Positions 1-7,510 of a DNA stretch of 43,773 bases are shown in pieces. This stretch comes from an uncultured Myxococcales bacterium (GTDB taxonomy: Bacteria > Myxococcota_A > UBA9042 > DTJE01), in NCBI GenBank assembly GCA_903936705.1, contig CAIZWN010000049.1, forward strand, positions 1 to 43,773, given 5' to 3'. The notes under the pieces were generated by a model. The model saw nothing but the letters and a program-made list of their open reading frames with translations. It was not told the origin of the DNA and ran no database searches. Each line of letters opens with the position of its first letter. Positions within the stretch are counted from its first letter, which is position 1. The translations under genes and the position numbers were made by a program.

Positions 1-200
1 GGCCGTTGGCAGCGGTTGTGCCCTGGGCTGACGTGCTCGGCGTAGTGGCCGTCGTCTGCTGCGAAGATGTTGATGCACTGGTCGAATTCCTCGACGGCGC
101 CGCGGTTCGGCAGCAGCGGCGGCGAGGCGGTGGGCAGTTCGAGGTGCTTGAGGATCTTGTAAATGACGTCCGGGTCGGTAAGGAAGGCCAGCACGGTGGG
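1..200 (-). pseudogene. IS91-type transposase C-terminal remnant
   Basis: Reading the minus strand from about position 200 to the window edge gives an open frame containing VLAFLTDPDVIYKILKHLEL followed by a Pro-rich tail (PTASPPLLPNRG). This resembles the C-terminal end of IS91-family (Y2, rolling-circle) transposases, which typically run 'DPxVVxxILxHLGLPTxPPP' after a zinc-binding motif. The expected CPxCGG motif just before it is absent and the upstream sequence does not look like transposase, so the copy is cut at its 5' side. It runs off the left edge, so the true 3' end is not visible. The family call rests on recalled motif similarity. Confidence 0.5.
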
Positions 201-374
201 CGAGGGTACGACGTTCACGATCGTGCTGCCGATGGCGTGAACATAGCGATCAACATCACTGTAGGTAGCCAATATACCATCAAAGCGACGGTCACCCGGT
301 AGCCGCCCGGTTGGCGACCCGATGCGGGGAATCGGGGGACGACCTGTCGTGAGGACGCCCCGACGTTCCAGAGG

Positions 375-1139
375 CTACAGTCTTACGAGGGTGTAGGGGA
401 AGGTGGTCCCGTTCTGGGTGCCCGGAACCGGGCGGATCTCCCAGGACGAACTCCGGCAGCAGCACACGCCCCAGTCTTTCGACGGCTTGATATCGCCCTG
501 ACAACTGGTATCGGGGATGGTCAACTTCCCATCCGCCATGCCGTACTTGTTGAACCCCAGCGGGCAAAGGGCTCCGCTCTCGATGGTATAGCTTTCACCG
601 GGGGCAATCTCCGGGTAATCCAGCGCCTTTTGTTTGAAGAAGGCGGTCAGAAGAATAACCCTAAGTCCGTAGACCGTCTGATCCGTCTTGTTCGTGATGG
701 TGCTCTTGTAGTTGAGGCCGTTGGCAGGCGCACCGGCGACCCCTTCGCCCGCGACGGACTGCCCTTCGCGGGTGAGGTCAATCGAGATGCCGCTGTCGGT
801 CCTGGCCACGACAGCGGTCCAGACGGTGCCATCGACCTCGTTGTCGATCTCCCCGACCGCAGCGCCCGTGGCATCCATCATCCCGGCGTACGCACCTGTG
901 ACATACTTGGACTCCACGGAGCCGGCCACCAGGCCGTTCGTGTCGTAGCCGTTGACGTTGTAGAACTCGAAGACGACGCCGGTGGCGCTGAGGTCACCGG
1001 ACAGTGTGTACGTCCCCTTCCACGTCCCGGTGTAGTCCGAAGCCTTTCCTGAAGCGGAGGGTCCTCCGTCGCCGTCACAGCCGGCCATGGTCAGGAACGT
1101 CAGGACTGTAATGGCCACGATGTACGATCGCATGGACAT
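375..1139 (-). CDS. Hypothetical lipoprotein
   Basis: A 254-residue exported lipoprotein of unknown function. The N-terminus has a basic start (MSMR), a hydrophobic stretch and a lipobox ending TMAGC, so the mature protein begins at the Cys near residue 21 and should be membrane-anchored. The body opens with a 'YTGTWKGTYTLSGDLS' segment resembling the small beta-rich domains common in secreted proteins of this group. A C-terminal part has several Cys, including a CCC triplet. The start is supported by GGAGGT six bases upstream of the ATG at 1139; a second ATG six bases further in is less well spaced. It lies in the same direction as the next lipoprotein but 243 bp away, so co-transcription is uncertain. 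I do not recognise the family. Confidence 0.8.
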   Translation of the reverse strand: MSMRSYIVAITVLTFLTMAGCDGDGGPSASGKASDYTGTWKGTYTLSGDLSATGVVFEFYNVNGYDTNGLVAGSVESKYVTGAYAGMMDATGAAVGEIDNEVDGTVWTAVVARTDSGISIDLTREGQSVAGEGVAGAPANGLNYKSTITNKTDQTVYGLRVILLTAFFKQKALDYPEIAPGESYTIESGALCPLGFNKYGMADGKLTIPDTSCQGDIKPSKDWGVCCCRSSSWEIRPVPGTQNGTTFPYTLVRL

Positions 1140-1382
1140 GGTTTACCTCCTCGTCGGGCATGTGCGCCCGGAACTGTTCTTCCCCCCCTCGCATCCCCGA
1201 AAGTTACGAACTTGCCTGGAGATTCGCACGCCGACGCCAATCTACTCCTACCGGCGCGACGCTTGATACAAGCCAATTCCTGATTCCGCCGCAGTCGCAG
1301 CCGTATCGAACTGACCAACAAACATGCTCAAGTAGGCTTCGGCTGTAGACACCTGGACTTATGACGAGGCGCAATTGGGGGA

Positions 1383-2990
1383 CTAGATACAGACGCAGGA
1401 ACATTGAGGTCCAACAATTGGAATGACCAGGCACTTCGGTGCGATGCATGCTGACTGCGGCGGGACTGGTACGCAGGTGATCGTCTGGGTATCGCACCAG
1501 TCCCCAGGTCCAACGCACCTTCCACCCGAGCAGGTGTCGTTGATGGTGCAGCCGTTCCCGTCATCGCATGGGACTCCGTCGTTTGTATCCCAGATGCAGG
1601 CTCCCGTTCGGGAATCGCAACGCTCGTTGTTCGTGCAGGGATTGCCGTCTTCCGGGCACGATTTCAAAGGGCCGCCGCGGCAGATGGTTGAAAGACATGA
1701 GTCGTTCACAGTGCACGAATCGGCGTCGTCGCAAGGCGCCGTGTTTGCCCTGTGAATGCACTTGCCTGTACCGGGATCACAGCCGTCATCGGTACACGGA
1801 TTCAAGTCGTCGCAATTCTTCTGGGCTCCGGCAACACACTGGCCGTTGCCGTCGCAATGATCGTTCACCGTACACGGATTCAGATCGTCGCATGGGCCGG
1901 CTATGGGCGTGAAAACGCAAACGTTGGATCCGGGATCGCACTTGTCGGAGGTGCAGTCCTTCCCGTCGTAACAGAGTCCCTCGTCCGTGTTGCCGTCGCA
2001 GTTGTCGTCCATGCCGTTGCAGCTTTCAATCTCGGGAGTCCTGGCGTCGCAGTTGATCACCATTCCGTTCTGGCAGTCGCCGGCCCCGGTGCACGTGCCT
2101 ACCAGATTCGTCCTGGAACACGGAAATTTGCCCTGCAATTCGTCGGTCAATCCGTTGCAGTCGTCGTCGATGTTGTTGCATTCCTCCGGACGAGGCTTGC
2201 GGGCATCACAGACGGTCAGGCCGCCCACAAGACACTTGCGCAATCCCTTGCACATTGCCCCTCCGTCGCCGACCTGGAAACATTCTGTCTGCAGGCTCAT
2301 CGAGATGGCCCGCCGCGAGCACTGGCACTGCCCGTTTTCAACCGGGATGCACTGGCGTGACATTCCGCCCGCCCCGTCATTCTGGTCGCTGCAAGTGAAT
2401 CCGGACGGGCAAGCCCCGGTCGTACCGCAATCGGAACCGCAAAAACTGCCGTCGGCACCATTGTTGATGCAGATCGCGAGGCCGCCGGTCAGTTCGCCAT
2501 TGCAATCCTTCGTGATCGTGCAGGGCTCACACAGGTTCAGGGACATGGGCATGCAGATCGCAGAGACATCGCCTGTTACCGTGACGATCTTGCATACCCA
2601 GTCAGTCGGGCAACTGTCGTTGCAGGTCTTGGAGCAGACCCGCCCATTAGGGCTTTCAACGCAAAAACTCGAAATGCACTGTGCATTGTCGGTGCAGGAA
2701 TATCCGAACTCGCCTGGTAGTGGAGGCACGTCAATGGTGATATCCAGGCTGGCTTCCAGGTCCAGTGTCGTATCCCGACCGTCGTCAGTCATCGTGCCGG
2801 GGTCTTCGTACTTGTCGGGTCCGTTATCGACTTCGGGCTGCACTTCGGCGGCGTCCCTGGCGTCCATCGTGTCGGTCCCGATGTCCACCGGAGCGTCCCT
2901 GCCCGAATCCCCGGATACAGGCCTTACGGGCGCGTTGATGCAGCCGCTCAAACTCAAGATAATGCAGGTGGTTACGCTGGCGCGGAGCAT
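1383..2990 (-). CDS. Cys-rich lipoprotein with MopE-like motifs
   Basis: A 535-residue lipoprotein. The signal peptide MLRASVTTCIILSLSGC ends in a lipobox, and a GGAGG sits about ten bases upstream of this ATG; the longer open frame upstream lacks a signal and is rejected. An Asp-rich linker (about residues 20-85) is followed by Cys-rich segments. There are two putative metal-binding motifs of the MopE type (ECNNIDDDCNGLTDE and SCNGMDDNCDGNTDE). Then come tandem Cys repeats of the form CDDLNPCTxNDxCD, four or five units. In such proteins the DxDxD-type motifs are thought to bind Ca or Cu, but the role here is unknown. It is divergent from the esterase lipoprotein at 3166 across about 175 bp, so the two may share a regulatory region. 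Confidence 0.85.
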   Translation of the reverse strand: MLRASVTTCIILSLSGCINAPVRPVSGDSGRDAPVDIGTDTMDARDAAEVQPEVDNGPDKYEDPGTMTDDGRDTTLDLEASLDITIDVPPLPGEFGYSCTDNAQCISSFCVESPNGRVCSKTCNDSCPTDWVCKIVTVTGDVSAICMPMSLNLCEPCTITKDCNGELTGGLAICINNGADGSFCGSDCGTTGACPSGFTCSDQNDGAGGMSRQCIPVENGQCQCSRRAISMSLQTECFQVGDGGAMCKGLRKCLVGGLTVCDARKPRPEECNNIDDDCNGLTDELQGKFPCSRTNLVGTCTGAGDCQNGMVINCDARTPEIESCNGMDDNCDGNTDEGLCYDGKDCTSDKCDPGSNVCVFTPIAGPCDDLNPCTVNDHCDGNGQCVAGAQKNCDDLNPCTDDGCDPGTGKCIHRANTAPCDDADSCTVNDSCLSTICRGGPLKSCPEDGNPCTNNERCDSRTGACIWDTNDGVPCDDGNGCTINDTCSGGRCVGPGDWCDTQTITCVPVPPQSACIAPKCLVIPIVGPQCSCVCI

Positions 2991-3165
2991 CGGGCGACAA
3001 CCTCCGGGCGGCAGTCTAACCCACGCATCACTCATTCGCAATTCTGGCAGGGCGGCCGGTAATTGGGTTGATCTGCACCTCGCAATTATCCAGCAAAAAC
3101 TCCATAGACATTGGCTCGCAATCGTGAAAAATCTGAACGCAGTCATGAACCGAAAGGGGCTGGGG

Positions 3166-4257
3166 ATGAACGCATGCCTGACGAGACGGAGACTGGTTTC
3201 GATAATGCTGCCGGTTTTGGCGTGTATTGCATGTGCGAATGGCAGCGGACTGACCGACCTGACCGTCGTTGATACGGTGGCGATCGACGTGGTCGCAACC
3301 GACCTGGCGCCCGAGTCCACGCAGGACGACCTGGAGATCGAAGGACCGGGCGATTTGCCGAACGATGTGCCAAGCGATTTGCTTGACGATGTTCCCGCAG
3401 TATTCGATACCGGTCTGGAATTGTCGGACGTCCCGCCCGATGTCGTGATTCCCGAATTCCTTGGCGGCGATCGGCCGGCCGCCTTGTTCGTGCCTGCCGA
3501 TTACGATTCGCGGAAGGCATGGCCATTGATAATGGTTCTGCACGGCTATGGGGCCAGCGGCTTTTTGCAGGCTGGCTACCTGGGTTTGTCTGATCGATTT
3601 GCGACGAAAGGGTTCGTCATGATCACCCCGGAAGGTACAGTGGACCCTGATGGTCAGCAGTTCTGGAATGCCTTCGACTCGTGCTGCGACTTCTTCGGCA
3701 GCGACGTCGATGATGTCGGATACCTGAGGGGGCTGATCGCGCAGGCCAAGCAGGTACTGAACATCGACGAGGAACGCGTCTACCTGATTGGCCATTCGAA
3801 TGGCGGTTTCATGTCCTTCAGAATGGCGTGCGATGCATCCGACGTGATTACTGCGATCGTCAGTATTGCTGGGGCGATGCCGGTCGGGCAGACCTGCTTG
3901 CCTGTCAGTCCGGTGTCGATATTGTCGATACACGGGACAAATGACGAGACTATCGAATATGACGGGGGCGCGATTGGTGGCAATGCCACATTCGTTGATG
4001 CGCCGTCGTTGATCAACCGCTGGAGCCAGTTGGACGTGTGCACTGTCGGACCTGTTGTTGGAGCCGTGACGCTGGATTTCGATGAAGCCGTTCCAGGAAA
4101 CGAGACTTCAACGATGGGCTGGTCTGCTTGCAGCGGGGGCACGCAGGTCGATCACTGGAAGATGACCGGCAGCATCCACCTGCCGGGATTCAACGAAGCG
4201 TTCAAGGAGGCGTTGCTGGTACATCTGCAGGCGCAGCGACGCCAGAAACAACCCTGA
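3166..4257 (+). CDS. Esterase lipoprotein, PHB-depolymerase/CE1-like
   Basis: A 363-residue lipoprotein of the alpha/beta-hydrolase fold. After a signal peptide with a VLAC lipobox and an Asp/Val/Pro linker (about residues 25-95) comes a domain like LpqC, polyhydroxybutyrate depolymerases and CE1 feruloyl esterases. It shows the oxyanion segment HGYGASG, a nucleophile elbow GHSNGG (Ser211), the acid in GTNDE (Asp260) and the His in GSIHLPG (His338). Those three are the inferred triad. The likely substrate is an ester-containing polymer or aryl ester outside the cell; I cannot tell which. The ATG at 3166 is chosen because AAGGGGCTGGGG lies directly upstream and the signal peptide is then of normal length; an in-frame ATG at 3145 is possible. 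It is divergent from the MopE-like lipoprotein. Confidence 0.85.
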   Translation: MNACLTRRRLVSIMLPVLACIACANGSGLTDLTVVDTVAIDVVATDLAPESTQDDLEIEGPGDLPNDVPSDLLDDVPAVFDTGLELSDVPPDVVIPEFLGGDRPAALFVPADYDSRKAWPLIMVLHGYGASGFLQAGYLGLSDRFATKGFVMITPEGTVDPDGQQFWNAFDSCCDFFGSDVDDVGYLRGLIAQAKQVLNIDEERVYLIGHSNGGFMSFRMACDASDVITAIVSIAGAMPVGQTCLPVSPVSILSIHGTNDETIEYDGGAIGGNATFVDAPSLINRWSQLDVCTVGPVVGAVTLDFDEAVPGNETSTMGWSACSGGTQVDHWKMTGSIHLPGFNEAFKEALLVHLQAQRRQKQP

Positions 4258-4261
4258 TCAG

Positions 4262-4279
4262 CAGCCTGGGCGCAGGCTG
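4262..4279 (+). terminator. Weak hairpin after esterase gene
   Basis: CAGCCT and AGGCTG form a 6-bp stem around a 6-nt loop just after the stop of the esterase gene. No T-tract follows, so it is at best a weak terminator. Confidence 0.2.
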
Positions 4280-4315
4280 TCTCAACGAGATCAACTACCG
4301 GCCAAGGAAGGGGGT

Positions 4316-4363
4316 ATGATGCCCACGGCGCAAGTGTCGCCTGGCAATCGGTGGTGCCCATGA
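4316..4363 (+). other. Possible 15-codon leader ORF
   Basis: A very strong ribosome-binding sequence (AAGGAAGGGGG) precedes ATG-ATG at 4316/4319. The frame from 4316 encodes 15 residues and stops with TGA at 4361-4363, overlapping the ATG at 4360 of the zinc-ribbon gene in an ATGA junction. The downstream gene has no good Shine-Dalgarno of its own, so this leader may drive it by translational coupling. It is equally possible that only the ribosome-binding site matters. No known leader peptide is recognised. Confidence 0.25.
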
Positions 4364-4965
4364 AGTGCCCGTTCTGCGCGGAAGATATCCAGGAGGCAGC
4401 CATCGTCTGCCGTTTCTGCGGGGCTGACCGCACGGGTGGCTCGTGGAAAGCTCCGGTGCATCAGGCGGCATCGAAGACAACAAGTGCGCCAAAAGGCCAG
4501 GGCACCCTGCGACTGGCTGGTGTATTTGTCCTGCTGACCGCCGCGTGGGAGATCTACCAGGTTTCTGCTCCGGTCCCCCTGGCCGGGGCGATGCGGTCGG
4601 GCGCGCTTGCCGCGGTCTATCACCTGTTCTTCACTGCCGTCTACGCGTCGATGGGGGCAGCCTTGATCTGGCTGAGACCCTGGGGCTGGCCGGTGTTCCT
4701 TGCCGGCACCGCAACCTATCTGATCGACCGCGCAGCCTTCCTGCTGGATGTCCGGGCGATCGAGTCCAGCGTCAGCGCGATTGCGGGTGGCCTGGCGCAG
4801 GACACTGCCGGCCTTGAGGGGCTGGGAGAACTTGGAAGCCTCATGGATCCGGGAACCATGGTCCGTATCTCGCAAATGGAGACGCTGTTGTTCCTGGCCA
4901 GTTGGCTGGGGTTTGCCCTGTACGTCTACACCAAGCGCCACCTGTTCCAGCGTCAAGCTTCGTGA
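4360..4965 (+). CDS. Zinc-ribbon membrane protein
   Basis: A 201-residue protein beginning MKCPFCAEDIQ. Cys3/Cys6 and Cys17/Cys20 form a four-Cys zinc ribbon of the kind often found at the N-terminus of bacterial membrane proteins. A polar linker of about 25 residues follows. Then come about four hydrophobic segments (near residues 50-65, 75-100, 105-125 and 175-190), so the ribbon is probably cytoplasmic and the rest in the inner membrane. The ATG at 4360 puts the CxxC at the usual place; a GTG nine bases upstream is the alternative start. The stop lies one base from the stop of purF on the other strand, leaving no room for a terminator between the convergent genes. Function unknown. Confidence 0.75.
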   Translation: MKCPFCAEDIQEAAIVCRFCGADRTGGSWKAPVHQAASKTTSAPKGQGTLRLAGVFVLLTAAWEIYQVSAPVPLAGAMRSGALAAVYHLFFTAVYASMGAALIWLRPWGWPVFLAGTATYLIDRAAFLLDVRAIESSVSAIAGGLAQDTAGLEGLGELGSLMDPGTMVRISQMETLLFLASWLGFALYVYTKRHLFQRQAS

Positions 4966-4966
4966 A

Positions 4967-6400
4967 TCATTCGCGTTCGGTCGGAACGTTCGTCTTGATG
5001 CCATAGTTTTCGGGCGGGTAGATGTAGTCAAGGTCGAAACAAGCGAAACAGAAATCCGGTCTTGATGCCAGGACGCCGTTGAAGTCTTCGATTTCCATGT
5101 ACTTCAGGGAGTCGGCGTTCAGGTAGTCGGCGCTCTCCGGGATCGTCATGCGGTTCGCAATCAACTCGCTTTTGGTCGGCGTGTCGATGCCGTAGTAACA
5201 GGACCCGATCACCCGTGGCGAACCGATGCGGACGTGCACTTCGCGCGCGCCGGCCGTCTTCAGCATGCGAACGATCTTCCGCAGGCTGGTCCCGCGCACT
5301 ATCGAGTCGTCGATCAGTACCACGCGCTTCCCGGGAAAAAATCCGGGCAGCGGGTTGAATTTCTGTCGCACTCCCTCGTCCCTGGATTTCTGGTTCGGCT
5401 TGATGAAGGTTCTGCCGACATAGTGGTTTCGCAGCAGTCCCATCGTGAACCTGGCACCCTTTGCTGCCGCGTATCCCAGCGCCACGAAATTGGACGAATC
5501 GGGCACTGGCAGGACCACCAGGTCGTCGTCCACGACGAGGTCATCGTCCTTTTTTGCCAGGCACGCGCCGATCCGCTGCCTGACCTCGTAGACCCTTTCG
5601 CCAAACGTCTCGGAGTCGGGCCGCGAGAAGTAGATCAATTCGAAGACGCAGTGCCGCATCTGCAGGGGATTCAGGTGGACCGTCTGGACCGGTTGCCCCC
5701 GCTGCAGCCGCAGGATTTCGCCTGGCTGCACCTCCCGGACCCACTTTGCGCCGATGATCCCGAACGCGCATCCCTCGGACGCGAAAACGGTGCCTTCGGA
5801 CTGCGGCAGGCCGGTGCCGTCGAAGTCCAGGTTCCCCATCACCAACGGACGTATGCCGTGCGGATCCCGGAACGCGAAAAGCTGGTCTCGTAGAATCACC
5901 AGCGTCGAGAATGCGCCTTTCAATTCCTGTTGGGTCTTCAGAATGGCGTCCTCTATCGAGTCGTGTTTCACCACGTGGTGGTAGGCGATCAGGCGGCCGA
6001 TCAATTCGGCATCGTTTTCACTCTTGAAGGTAAAGCCGGCCTCTCGCTCCAGCCAGGAACGAATTTCGCCGTAGTTGATGATGTCGCCGTTCGAGCAGAT
6101 GGCCATGTGCGGTCCCTCTGCCAGATCGATTGCATGCGGCTGGGAGTTCGCGATGTCGCTGGAGCCTGCAGTCGGATAGCGGACGTGCCCTATCGAGACA
6201 TCGCCGGAATTGCGATCCAGAACGTCGTCGATCAAGACGTTCTTTACCAGGCCCATCGCCTTGTGGGACGAGATGTTGCCGCGCGAGTTGCGGCTGGCGA
6301 TCCCGCAACTTTCCTGGCCACGGTGCTGGATGGCGAACAGCATCTCGGCAACCAAACGTTCGGCACGCTGCACACCGAAGACGCCCACGACACCGCACAC
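4967..6400 (-). CDS. purF: Amidophosphoribosyltransferase (PurF)
   Basis: 477 residues, the usual length. PurF makes phosphoribosylamine from PRPP and glutamine, the first step of purine synthesis, in the cytoplasm. The N-terminal glutaminase domain starts CGVVGVFG and contains QHRGQESCGI. The GTG at 6400 is chosen because AAGGAGG is six bases upstream and because it places the catalytic Cys at position 2, exposed after Met removal, with no propeptide. The phosphoribosyltransferase domain has the PRPP loop VVLIDDSIVRGTS near residue 358. Cysteines at CVFELIYFSRPDS, SCYYGID and the C-terminal CFAC correspond to the four Fe-S ligands of the Bacillus-type enzyme, so this is probably the iron-sulfur class. 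It stands alone, without other pur genes nearby. Confidence 0.97.
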   Translation of the reverse strand: MCGVVGVFGVQRAERLVAEMLFAIQHRGQESCGIASRNSRGNISSHKAMGLVKNVLIDDVLDRNSGDVSIGHVRYPTAGSSDIANSQPHAIDLAEGPHMAICSNGDIINYGEIRSWLEREAGFTFKSENDAELIGRLIAYHHVVKHDSIEDAILKTQQELKGAFSTLVILRDQLFAFRDPHGIRPLVMGNLDFDGTGLPQSEGTVFASEGCAFGIIGAKWVREVQPGEILRLQRGQPVQTVHLNPLQMRHCVFELIYFSRPDSETFGERVYEVRQRIGACLAKKDDDLVVDDDLVVLPVPDSSNFVALGYAAAKGARFTMGLLRNHYVGRTFIKPNQKSRDEGVRQKFNPLPGFFPGKRVVLIDDSIVRGTSLRKIVRMLKTAGAREVHVRIGSPRVIGSCYYGIDTPTKSELIANRMTIPESADYLNADSLKYMEIEDFNGVLASRPDFCFACFDLDYIYPPENYGIKTNVPTERE

Positions 6401-6639
6401 GGTGATGCCTCCTTGCGTCGTGGCGTGGCCCACGACGGACGGGTGCCACTGTACGAGCCTTGGACCTTCTGTCAACCTCGTACGCCATGATGCGGGAGGG
6501 TTGTCAGCCGGGATTTTCCAATGAGTCTCGAAAGAAAGCGCGTCGCACGAACCCGGCCAAAGGAAACACGCGTACGATTCCCGAAAGTCACAAGCAGGAT
6601 AATGGGTCCTGCCTCGATGACCCACCGGAGGACGTTCAG

Positions 6640-6912
6640 ATGTCTAAGAAGCTTGTGTTCGTGGGTGCCGCGTTCCTGGTTGTGGGCCTGGCGTCCAGCC
6701 TGGCGATTTCCAAGCCAGGGTACAAGAAGGACCTTGGGGCCGAGAGCTGTGCGACCTGTCATGTCGATGACAAGAAGGCGCCGAATCCCTCGAACAAGCT
6801 GTGGAAGAGCGCCCAGGACATGGCCGAGAAGACCAAGGCAGGCAAGGGCGAGTTCGCTGGCAAGGCAGGATGCGCCGATTGCCACAAGGGCCAGATGAAG
6901 CCTGCGAAGTAG
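6640..6912 (+). CDS. Small periplasmic diheme cytochrome c
   Basis: A 90-residue protein with a signal peptide (MSKKLVFVGAAFLVVGLASS, probably cleaved near residues 22-24). Two covalent heme-binding motifs follow, CATCH at residues 37-41 and CADCH at 78-82. The spacing is very compact. The protein is Lys-rich, so the mature form is basic. It is an electron carrier in the periplasm by family logic; its partners are not in the window. GGAGG lies eight bases before the ATG at 6640. It is divergent from purF over 239 bp with no obvious functional link, and convergent with the DUF1854 gene 112 bp downstream. Confidence 0.85.
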   Translation: MSKKLVFVGAAFLVVGLASSLAISKPGYKKDLGAESCATCHVDDKKAPNPSNKLWKSAQDMAEKTKAGKGEFAGKAGCADCHKGQMKPAK

Positions 6913-7024
6913 AACCCAGTCAAGCCTGATTCCTGTAGCTCATGATCGATCCCGCGTGTTCCCGGCTCATGGCACCGTTGCGCGCAGGGTGTCATTGGAA
7001 CCAGCAAGGGGTAAAACGGAAACC

Positions 7025-7510
7025 TTAAAGGTACCGCCTCAGCAGCTTCCTGGATTGACCATCCAGTTGGTGACGGTCGGCAACCAGGAAGCGCACACCA
7101 TCGGATGCCGTTATCAGGACACCACGATCCTGAATACGGCGGACGTGATCCTCGCTTGTCAGCAGAAAACGCGTGTGTCCCCGATCGGTTTCGACGTCCC
7201 ATGAAGTCGGTTCGGAATCCGGAGTGATCCCGTTGATTTTCAAAATACAGGGGACAAATTCGCGACGGGCCAGCTCGCGCTGGATAAGTTCGCGCGTCTG
7301 ATCACCAGTTTTTGCGAGGTCGGGAATGCAGTGAACCTCCCGCCCTTGTTCGTCGCACAGTGAGATACGTTCGTTCGGAGCGGTGAACGGAAAGCAGCGC
7401 ACTGGCACGATACCGGCCACGGAATCGGCGCCCGGGCGTTGCAGAACCAGCCGGCCAAAGCCATCCAGACCCAGGGTAGGTTCATCGGTGCATTCGTTCC
7501 GTTCATCCAT
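7025..7510 (-). CDS. DUF1854 protein, cyanophycin-associated
   Basis: 161 residues matching DUF1854 along its length. Recognisable blocks are GIVPVRCFPFTAPNERISL, ISL-DEQGRE, ELARREFVPCI, SWDVETDRG and the C-terminal LDGQSRKLLRRYL. DUF1854 proteins are repeatedly found beside cyanophycin synthetase genes, and I recall NCBI naming them 'cyanophycin metabolism-associated'. Their biochemical role is not known to me. No signal peptide or membrane segment is visible, so it is probably cytoplasmic. The ATG at 7510 lies inside the 3' end of the ABC transporter gene; the 8-bp overlap implies one transcript and translational coupling. The co-occurrence with the ABC protein suggests a soluble partner or regulator of that transporter. 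Confidence 0.85.
   Translation of the reverse strand: MDERNECTDEPTLGLDGFGRLVLQRPGADSVAGIVPVRCFPFTAPNERISLCDEQGREVHCIPDLAKTGDQTRELIQRELARREFVPCILKINGITPDSEPTSWDVETDRGHTRFLLTSEDHVRRIQDRGVLITASDGVRFLVADRHQLDGQSRKLLRRYL

Noticed and set aside
3028-3933. A 300-codon minus-strand frame opposite the esterase lipoprotein
   Set aside because: Composition is His/Arg-rich and it lies antisense to a gene with a complete catalytic triad, so it is a shadow of high-GC coding DNA.
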